Shown here in pieces: positions 1-5,508 of a stretch of DNA of 8,587 nucleotides. How positions within the stretch are numbered: the first letter of the stretch is position 1; each line of letters starts with the position of its first letter. The position numbers and the translations under genes were made by a program. The stretch comes from Lachnospiraceae bacterium. GTDB taxonomy: Bacteria > Bacillota > Clostridia > Lachnospirales > Lachnospiraceae. Below the pieces are notes generated by a model. The model ran no database searches and was not told the origin of the DNA. It was given only the letters and a program-made list of their open reading frames with translations. The stretch lies in assembly GCA_021200345.1 (NCBI GenBank), contig JAJQGR010000349.1, positions 1 to 8,587 on the forward strand, given 5' to 3'.

Positions 1-290
1 GACGATTTCAGTTCCACACTCTGAAAGCTCTCCCCGTTATATTCCGCGCTGATCTTCTGATTTTCCAGAACCGTATCGCTGTCAGTAAACAACGCCGTAT
101 CGTCCTCTATCGTGTAAAAAGGCTCCAGATCAATATCCACTTTATTTTGATCCGAATCAATATGAATACTGTCTATCAGATCGCTGATCACCGGGATTTC
201 CACATCTGATCCGGTAAGAACCTCCCGCCCAATGGAAACGCCCACGATACAGATGGCCGCCGCCAGCAAAAATTTCAGTAGCTTTCCCAT
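1..290 (-). CDS. N-terminal part of a small membrane-anchored or secreted protein, function unknown (runs off the left edge)
   Basis: Reading leftward from ATG at 290 gives 96 codons with no stop before the window ends, so the C-terminus is missing. The start MGKLLKFLLAAAICIVGVSIG is a short positively charged head followed by a hydrophobic stretch (about residues 4-20), which fits a Sec signal or N-terminal anchor. Cys14 is not in a proper lipobox because Ile precedes it. The rest of the visible protein is strongly acidic and rich in Asp, Ile and Ser (for example DLIDSIHIDSDQNKVDID), as expected for an extracytoplasmic domain. A purine-rich GAGAGAGG precedes the ATG and a good promoter lies at 365-393. 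I do not recognise the family and assign no function. Confidence 0.75.
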   Translation of the reverse strand, partial: MGKLLKFLLAAAICIVGVSIGREVLTGSDVEIPVISDLIDSIHIDSDQNKVDIDLEPFYTIEDDTALFTDSDTVLENQKISAEYNGESFQSVELKS

Positions 291-364
291 ATCCTCTCTC
301 TATACTTTCCCATGCTTTTCTTATTTATAAAAGATATTGAAAATTCAAACAATTCACTGTCCTT

Positions 365-393
365 ACTATAATGCGGGTTTTCCCTCAGGTCAA
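365..393 (-). promoter_or_regulatory. Sigma-70/SigA-type promoter for the left-edge membrane protein gene
   Basis: On the minus strand there is TTGACC (388-393), a 17-base spacer, and TATAGT (365-370), each one mismatch from consensus. Transcription would begin near 358 and give a 5' leader of about 68 bases before ATG 290. It points away from the ridA promoter, so the gap is a divergent control region. Confidence 0.65.
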
Positions 394-417
394 TTATTTT
401 TCCCTTAAAATTCTCTT

Positions 418-433
418 ATGACATTTTTGTCAT
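418..433. promoter_or_regulatory. Perfect palindrome ATGACA-N4-TGTCAT, operator-like
   Basis: Arms 418-423 and 428-433 are exact inverted repeats around TTTT. The element lies just upstream of the leftward -35 box (388-393) and its last base is the first base of the leftmost DnaA box. TGTCA recurs at 466-471 and 566-571, and TGAC-N6-GTCA occurs at 557-570. This could be a binding site for a dimeric regulator; which one is unknown. Confidence 0.35.
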
Positions 434-523
434 GTGGATAACCCGGGATTTTATTCACATTTTTTGTGTCAGACATAAAAGACGACAGTGATTTTATCCA
501 CACTATCCACAAAGTTATCCACA
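433..523. promoter_or_regulatory. Cluster of DnaA boxes
   Basis: Three exact copies of the DnaA 9-mer TTATCCACA lie within 91 bases: 433-441 (minus strand, read as TGTGGATAA), 494-502 and 515-523 (plus). TTATTCACA at 451-459 also fits the relaxed TTATNCACA consensus, and CTATCCACA at 503-511 is one mismatch off and directly abuts its neighbour. The flanks, especially 301-420, are AT-rich. Such density is typical of oriC or of DnaA-box clusters that titrate DnaA or let it regulate transcription. No dnaA, dnaN or rpmH is next to it, so a regulatory or titration cluster is more likely than the main origin. It sits between two divergent promoters, so DnaA could affect both. Confidence 0.7.
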
Positions 524-585
524 TCATTTTCTGAAAACTTTTGCGTCGTTTTCTCATGACGCCTGTGTCAGAGTTTTCTTTCCGG

Positions 586-614
586 TTGATGAATTCCACC
601 AAACAGGGTATAAT
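586..614 (+). promoter_or_regulatory. Sigma-70/SigA-type promoter for ridA
   Basis: TTGATG (586-591), a 17-base spacer and a perfect TATAAT (609-614). Transcription should start near 620, giving a leader of about 75 bases before the ridA ATG at 695. The nearest DnaA box ends about 60 bases upstream of the -35 box. Confidence 0.7.
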
Positions 615-630
615 AACATGGATAACAAAT

Positions 631-653
631 ACCGCCGGAGAGCTTCCGGCGGT
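631..653 (+). promoter_or_regulatory. Stem-loop in the ridA 5' leader
   Basis: ACCGCCGGA (631-639) and TCCGGCGGT (645-653) form a 9-bp GC-rich stem with loop GAGCT. It begins about 10 bases after the predicted transcription start and ends 41 bases before ATG 695. No T-tract follows, so it is not an ordinary intrinsic terminator. It may stabilise the 5' end of the mRNA or be an RNA or DNA binding site. Confidence 0.5.
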
Positions 654-694
654 CAGTCACATCTACATATTATGAAAGAACGAGGTATTAAAAC

Positions 695-1066
695 ATGAAA
701 AGAATTTCCACATCCAACGCACCGGCCGCTATCGGTCCCTATTCTCAGGCCTACATTTCCGGCGGACTGCTGTTCACCTCCGGTCAGATTGCCCTTGACC
801 CTGCTTCCGGCGCTGTGGTGGGAACCACCATTGAGGAGCAGACCGAACAGGTAATGAAGAATATGGGCGCCCTCCTCGCCGCTGCCGGCAGCTCCTACAG
901 TCAGACCGTCAAAACCACCTGTTTTCTGGCGGATATGGGCGATTTCACCGCTTTTAATGAAGTCTACGGCAAATATTTCACCGAAAAGCCGGCCCGCTCT
1001 TGCGTGGCGGTGAAGACGCTGCCAAAGAACGTACTCTGTGAGGTTGAGCTGATCGCGGAGGTATAA
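695..1066 (+). CDS. ridA: RidA family reactive imine/enamine deaminase
   Basis: RidA (YjgF/YER057c/UK114 family) hydrolyses reactive 2-aminoacrylate-type enamines/imines released by PLP enzymes such as serine/threonine dehydratase. It acts in the cytoplasm, normally as a trimer with the active sites between subunits. The 123-residue length is typical. Family marks are AAIGPYSQA near residues 11-19, LLFTSGQIALDP at 25-36, and PARSCVAV..LPK at 99-111. Arg101, Cys103 and Glu116 line up with Arg105, Cys107 and Glu120 of E. coli RidA, so the site looks complete. ATG 695 is chosen because GAGGT (682-686) sits 8 bases upstream and the N-terminus matches the family. It is the only plus-strand gene here, is preceded by its own promoter, and ends 3 bases from the stop of the convergent GNAT gene. 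Paralogues exist in many genomes, so the exact substrate range is not certain. Confidence 0.93.
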   Translation: MKRISTSNAPAAIGPYSQAYISGGLLFTSGQIALDPASGAVVGTTIEEQTEQVMKNMGALLAAAGSSYSQTVKTTCFLADMGDFTAFNEVYGKYFTEKPARSCVAVKTLPKNVLCEVELIAEV

Positions 1067-1069
1067 GGC

Positions 1070-1600
1070 TCAGGTTGTCCGGGAGGCGAAAGGCGGTAAA
1101 AGAATTTTGTCGTAAGCCAGTCTTGGCTCTCCGCGAAGAGAGACTTCCCCGCACAGCTCAAAGCCGTTTTTCTCCAGCACATGCTGCATGCGCCTGTTTT
1201 CGTGATGCGTATCCATGCGCACATTTTCAAACCCACGCGCAAGAATCAATTCTTCCGCCAGTTCAAACATGGCCTTTGACAGACCCATTCCGCGGTATTG
1301 CCTGTCAAAGGCCACTCTGTGAATCACAGCGTAGGGCTCTTTCGTCCTCCAGGCACCCCGGATCAGGTCATAAGCAGGCTCCCCATCAAAACCAATGTAC
1401 AGGTATGCCGCGATCTTTCCGTCGGCCTTCAGCACAAAGCCTTTCCCGAACGCAATATCCTCCCTGACAGAAGCAATATTCGGGTAGTTATCTTTCCACT
1501 GGACAAAGCCCTGCTCTCTCTGAAAATCCCGGCCGCCGCTCAGAATATCCATACAGATCCCGGCATCCTCAAATCCGGCTTTCTCAAGTGTCATTTTCAT
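1070..1600 (-). CDS. GNAT family N-acetyltransferase
   Basis: A 176-residue cytoplasmic acyl-CoA-dependent acetyltransferase; the acceptor cannot be told from sequence. The acetyl-CoA binding motif A is at about residues 93-115, with IHRVAFDRQYRGMGLSKAMF giving the pyrophosphate-loop signature Q101-x-x-G104-x-G106. Motif B follows as NRRMQHVLEKNGFELCGEV (135-153), the usual C-terminal GNAT segment ending in a neighbour-with-GF turn. The start ATG 1600 has AGGAGG (1607-1612) 6 bases upstream; an in-frame ATG at 1594 is a weaker choice. It overlaps the 3' end of the nuclease-helicase gene by 17 bases and its ribosome site lies inside that gene, so translational coupling is likely. Its stop is 3 bases from the ridA stop, with no terminator hairpin visible between. 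The tail after about residue 168 (PPFASRTT) looks poorly conserved. Confidence 0.85.
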   Translation of the reverse strand: MKMTLEKAGFEDAGICMDILSGGRDFQREQGFVQWKDNYPNIASVREDIAFGKGFVLKADGKIAAYLYIGFDGEPAYDLIRGAWRTKEPYAVIHRVAFDRQYRGMGLSKAMFELAEELILARGFENVRMDTHHENRRMQHVLEKNGFELCGEVSLRGEPRLAYDKILLPPFASRTT

Positions 1601-4130
1601 CTTTCTCCTCCTGTGAAACCTGATCCCAGAATTTTTCCAGATTCTCCTGCACGGTATTCAGATTTACCGCCTGATAATTCTCCCATTCCCGGGGGAAAAG
1701 CTTCCGATACTGCCCCTGTAAAAAGCGCTCATCCAGCAGCATCACCACTCCCACATCCTCTCTGGTGCGAATCACCCGTCCGGCAGCCTGCATCACCTTG
1801 TTCATCCCCGGGAACCGGTAAGCATAGTCAAAACCGTTTTCTCCCTTTTCATCAAAATAGCGGCGCAAAAGCTCCCTTTCCTGACCCACCTGAGGCAGGC
1901 CGGTACCGATAATGACAGTGCCTATCAGACTGTCCCCTGTAAGGTCGATTCCTTCAGAGAAGATACCGCCCAGGACACAGAAGCCAAGGAGAGTCTCTTT
2001 TCCGCTTCCGTGAAACCTGTCCAAAAATTCTCTCCGCTCCTCCTCCGTCATGCGCTCGCTCTGCAGAATGCAGGAAATCCCCTCATTTTCTCCAAAAAGC
2101 TCCTCATACACATGAAATATTTCCTGCATATAGGCATAGGATGGGCAGAAGACCATATAATTTCCCGGCCGTGCCAGCACTGTCCGATGAATATAACCGA
2201 CAATCTTTTCATACTCTTCGCGGTTGCGCCGGGTATATTTGCTGGTCACGTCCCTGGCCACCAGCAGAGCCCGCTTTTCCCTGGCAAAGCAGCTCTCCGC
2301 ATAGACCTCGTAGTCCTCTTTCGTTCCGCCCAGAAGCTCCTTGTAATATTGAATCGGCAGAAAGGTGGCGGAAAACAAAATGCTGCTGCGGCAGCGGTCC
2401 ATGCATTCCCTCAGGTTTGTCGAAGGGTCCACGTTAAAGAGCTTTAAGCCAAACTCCCCGTTCTCCCGGTTTTCCCCGTAGACCACATATTTTTCATTCA
2501 ATAACCGGTAAATCAGCTCAAAATGACTCAATTCAAAGTAAAAGTCCAGCAGCTCCTGCGGCATGGGATGCCGGTCTCTCTCCGCCAGCCATTGATCCAG
2601 CTCTTCTATCACCTTTTCTACCGCCTGATACACCTCCTCCGGCTCCTCAAGCACGGTCAGACCGGCGGCACCGCATTGTTTTTTCAGCGAAAGCAACGCC
2701 TTATTCAGCCGGTTCAGGTACTTTTCCAGAGGAGAGTCGATGTCTTTCACCGGGCGTTCCGAAGAAGACGCGGCCTTCTTTTCCGTTCCGGTCTCCGGCA
2801 AATACCTCGCAGAAGTCAGACTGCCTCCTCTCACCATTTTTCTGGCCGCCAGCACCTGCTCCTTCACCAGCACCGCGCTGTACATCTCCCTGCCCCGTTC
2901 CAGCAGATTGTGGGCCTCATCCACCAGCAGAATATACTTCCCCCTGTTTGCCCCTGCCCCAAAAAATCTCTGCAAATAAACATGGGGATCAAACACGTAA
3001 TTATAATCCCCGATGACCTCATCGGCAAAATCCGTCAGGTCCAGGCTCAGCTCATGGGGACAGACCTGATATCGTCCGGCATACTCTTGAATCTTCTCTC
3101 TGTGAAAATACTCCTCATGAGTGATTATGTCATACAGACAGGCGTTGATCCGGTCAAAGTGTCCCTTTGCGTACGGACAGGCCACAGGATTACAGTCACA
3201 AACCTCATTGAGACAAATCTTCTCCCTGGCCGTCAGCATCACATCCTTGAACCGCAGTCCGTTCTGGCGCAGCAACTCCAGCGTATCCCCGGCCACTGTG
3301 GCTGTAACGGTCTTGCCGGTAACGTATAAAATCGTATTTGCCAGTCCCTGTCCTACCGCTTTGATGGAAGGATAAAGAACCGCCAGGGTCTTACCGGTAC
3401 CGGTTGGAGCCTCCAGAAAAAGCTTCCTTTCATGAAAGATCGTCCGGTACACGCTATAGGCCAGTTCTTTCTGTCCTTCTCTGTAATCATAGGGAAAAGG
3501 AACAGCCCGAATAGAAGGAAGCTTGAGCTCCTCCCAGTCATACATATAATCCGTCCATCTCTGATATTCTTTCACCGTATCCATAAACCAGGCTGTAATC
3601 TCCCCACGGCTGAAGGTCTGATGAAAATATCTGGCCTCCCTGGAGCCACGCTGTATATATGTCATGCGTACGCCCACGCGCTCCAGATCATCCCGCTCAG
3701 TGACCATGTAGGCATAGCACATAGCCTGCGCCAGATGTACTTTCTCCGGTTCCCGGATATGAGCCACATTCCGGTATGTGCTCTTGATCTCGTCCACATA
3801 GGTCAGCGGCTCCGGCTCCTCCATGATGCCATACTCCGGGGAAAGCAGGGGGAACTGTTCAAAGTCACTCTGCCACTCCTTTGGCACATAATCCGTGATG
3901 ATCCCGTCCGCCCGGCCCTCCAGATATATGTCATACCTCCCGGTATGATACTGATATTTGAAGTTAACCTCCGACTGATATGCAGTTTTTTCTTTTGCCT
4001 GCAGCATACGGTGAAGACGACCGCCCTCCTGCATGGCCTGCTCGGCGCTGCCCCGGCCCCGGTTGTCAAGATCGCCCGAACGGAACACAAATTCCACCAT
4101 ATTACGCACGGATGTATGAATTTCTCTCAT
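1584..4130 (-). CDS. PD-(D/E)XK nuclease fused to XPD/DinG-type iron-sulfur DNA helicase
   Basis: An 848-residue two-domain DNA enzyme. Residues about 1-200 carry a RecB/AddB/Cas4-like nuclease: H40 in GGRLHRML, D75 in EGRADGII, E114 and K116 in YVDEIKST, and Q135...Y139 in HLAQAMCYAY, a full catalytic set. Residues about 210-840 are a superfamily 2 Rad3/XPD/DinG helicase: GQ at 219-220, Walker A APTGTGKT (241-248), DEAH (404-407), SAT (587-589), GIDL (727-730) and the arginine-finger motif QAAGRVIR (781-788). Cysteines 306, 311, 313, 318, 331 and 357 lie between Walker A and DEAH; by comparison with XPD the cluster ligands are probably C306, C311 or C313, C318 and C357 (in CPHE). The expected activity is 5'-3' unwinding with cleavage of one strand, in DNA repair or recombination; this is inferred from domains. 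It lacks the DEDD exonuclease domain of Bacillus-type DinG. ATG 4130 is preceded by a weak GGAAAG; the start IHTSVRNMVEFVFRSGDLD looks natural for the family. It follows the esterase gene by 23 bases. Confidence 0.9.
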   Translation of the reverse strand: MREIHTSVRNMVEFVFRSGDLDNRGRGSAEQAMQEGGRLHRMLQAKEKTAYQSEVNFKYQYHTGRYDIYLEGRADGIITDYVPKEWQSDFEQFPLLSPEYGIMEEPEPLTYVDEIKSTYRNVAHIREPEKVHLAQAMCYAYMVTERDDLERVGVRMTYIQRGSREARYFHQTFSRGEITAWFMDTVKEYQRWTDYMYDWEELKLPSIRAVPFPYDYREGQKELAYSVYRTIFHERKLFLEAPTGTGKTLAVLYPSIKAVGQGLANTILYVTGKTVTATVAGDTLELLRQNGLRFKDVMLTAREKICLNEVCDCNPVACPYAKGHFDRINACLYDIITHEEYFHREKIQEYAGRYQVCPHELSLDLTDFADEVIGDYNYVFDPHVYLQRFFGAGANRGKYILLVDEAHNLLERGREMYSAVLVKEQVLAARKMVRGGSLTSARYLPETGTEKKAASSSERPVKDIDSPLEKYLNRLNKALLSLKKQCGAAGLTVLEEPEEVYQAVEKVIEELDQWLAERDRHPMPQELLDFYFELSHFELIYRLLNEKYVVYGENRENGEFGLKLFNVDPSTNLRECMDRCRSSILFSATFLPIQYYKELLGGTKEDYEVYAESCFAREKRALLVARDVTSKYTRRNREEYEKIVGYIHRTVLARPGNYMVFCPSYAYMQEIFHVYEELFGENEGISCILQSERMTEEERREFLDRFHGSGKETLLGFCVLGGIFSEGIDLTGDSLIGTVIIGTGLPQVGQERELLRRYFDEKGENGFDYAYRFPGMNKVMQAAGRVIRTREDVGVVMLLDERFLQGQYRKLFPREWENYQAVNLNTVQENLEKFWDQVSQEEKDENDT

Positions 4131-4153
4131 AAAACTTTCCGCATCACTCTCTA

Positions 4154-5419
4154 CTATTCCGGTGCCGACCAGGGACGGTGCAGTCCATCGTCCTCCCAGC
4201 CCATTCGCCGCATCATATCCGTCTGCGTATCTGCCCGGTAACAGATAATATTTTCATTGGGACAGCCGTTCCTGAAAATTTCATCGCAGTAATCTGCAAG
4301 CACCAGCCAGTCTTTTCCCTGAAATTCATGCTTTCCATCGCGAAAATGCATAGCGTTATTCTGAGGGACTCCCAGGAAACGGAATACCTCCTGGGCTGCT
4401 CTCCACACCACCTGTGTGCCATAGGTATTTGCCCAGGTATCTCCCAAAGCATCCATGGAAATCACTGCCCGGGGCGCGATCAGAGCTCTGGCAAAATGCA
4501 TGTCAAAGGGCAAACGATCCTCATCCTTTGTCTTTCCCACTGTTGCCCTCTCCATCTCCGCGTCCAGCTTTCTTTTTTCCTCCGGTGTCGGGAATGTTGA
4601 GCGGGTATACGTCCATCTTCTTTCCCCAAACTCACCGAAATGATCCGACCACCAATATCCCCACTCATCATTGATACTTCCGGCGGTTTCACAGACACCG
4701 GTTCCCTCACCGAGCCGCCCTCCCAGGAAACGGAAACAGCCCGCTCCTCCACAGCCGGATCCGTTTGGTGCACAAAGAGCAAACCTGTCATCGTAGATCG
4801 CTGCGCAAAGAGCTGTCTTTCCTCCCCGGGAATGACCTGTGGCAATCAGCCTGTCCGGGTCAGCCCATTCCGTAGTCAGAAGGTAATCTACCAGACGGCT
4901 CTGCCCCCAGGCCCACATGGCAACGGCACCCCAGTCACACTCCGGAAAGGCCAGCGCCGCCTGTCCTCTGACAGCATTCCCGTTATCCGGTGCCAGCTGC
5001 GCCTTGTCAAACTCCATAATGGCGTAACCTCTGTTTACCACCAGTTCCTCCTCTTCAGGACAGCCATGTCGGCCTGTAAACTGATTCCAGGTAAACACAG
5101 GAACTCTCCCTTCCCCGACAGGGCGGATCAATTCCGCGTCAAAAGTGATTTCTCCTTTTCTTCCCGCGGTAATACGCACATTCTCCGCCACAGCCTTTCC
5201 ATGATATACCGGGCGGGAAAAAATCACCTCTCCTTTCGTCTCGCCGGATTCCTCCGGCATGTGACCATACAGATAATGGGCAAGCATTTCCTTTAAATAG
5301 GTTCGCTGCTCCTCCCACTCTTTTACACTGCACACCCGGCTGCCATCCTGTCTGAGGAAAGGATCCGGCAGTTCCGGAATACGGGGCAACTTTTCTTTCG
5401 GCAAAAACTGATACTTCAT
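4154..5419 (-). CDS. CE15-like glucuronoyl esterase family alpha/beta hydrolase, cytoplasmic
   Basis: A 421-residue alpha/beta hydrolase resembling carbohydrate esterase family 15 (4-O-methyl-glucuronoyl methylesterases, which cleave lignin-glucuronoxylan esters). Marks: nucleophile elbow GHSRGGK (195-201, Ser197), matching the family G-C/H-S-R-x-G-K; the SGCGGAG loop (221-227) after the next strand; APRAVISMDALGD (315-327); and the likely catalytic His364 in DGKHEF. The acid seen in fungal enzymes (Glu in PQESG) is replaced: here the motif is PNGSG with Gly220. Asp323 or Asp327 after the later strand may serve instead, as in some bacterial members. There is no signal peptide, so it probably acts inside the cell on imported oligosaccharides or another ester. 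The start ATG 5419 has GGAGG (5431-5435) 11 bases upstream. It is first in the unit with the helicase and GNAT genes. Related acetyl-xylan esterase-like hydrolases are an alternative; the substrate is inferred only. Confidence 0.78.
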   Translation of the reverse strand: MKYQFLPKEKLPRIPELPDPFLRQDGSRVCSVKEWEEQRTYLKEMLAHYLYGHMPEESGETKGEVIFSRPVYHGKAVAENVRITAGRKGEITFDAELIRPVGEGRVPVFTWNQFTGRHGCPEEEELVVNRGYAIMEFDKAQLAPDNGNAVRGQAALAFPECDWGAVAMWAWGQSRLVDYLLTTEWADPDRLIATGHSRGGKTALCAAIYDDRFALCAPNGSGCGGAGCFRFLGGRLGEGTGVCETAGSINDEWGYWWSDHFGEFGERRWTYTRSTFPTPEEKRKLDAEMERATVGKTKDEDRLPFDMHFARALIAPRAVISMDALGDTWANTYGTQVVWRAAQEVFRFLGVPQNNAMHFRDGKHEFQGKDWLVLADYCDEIFRNGCPNENIICYRADTQTDMMRRMGWEDDGLHRPWSAPE

Positions 5420-5438
5420 TATTTCTGATTCCTCCGGG

Positions 5439-5501
5439 AAAAAAGCAAAAAATAAGCCGCTTTCACCCTGGCTTACGGGCCAGACAGTGAAAGCGGCTTA
5501 T
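5439..5501 (-). terminator. Rho-independent terminator of enolase
   Basis: Arms 5452-5466 and 5487-5501 pair perfectly over 15 bp (GTGAAAGCGGCTTAT with its complement). An inner 5-bp stem (5468-5472 with 5479-5483) caps the hairpin. On the minus strand it is followed by TTTTTT, GC, TTTTTT (down to 5439). It starts 7 bases after the enolase stop. The T-tract ends only 3 bases before the ribosome site of the downstream esterase gene (5431-5435). Confidence 0.9.
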
Positions 5502-5508
5502 CATAGAA

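Noticed and set aside
433..523. Main chromosomal origin (oriC)
   Set aside because: The box cluster fits, but dnaA, dnaN, rpmH, recF or gyrB are not adjacent and I cannot compute skew, so I call only a DnaA-box cluster.
405..602. 65-codon minus-strand open frame across the DnaA-box region
   Set aside because: Its sequence simply reads through the repeated box 9-mers, it has no ribosome site and it resembles no protein; it lies between two divergent promoters.
618..698. 26-codon leader peptide overlapping the ridA start (with an internal 8-codon version from 672)
   Set aside because: Its ATG lies at or before the predicted transcription start with no ribosome site, and the inner ATG lies just before the ridA ribosome site. 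No regulatory residue run is present.
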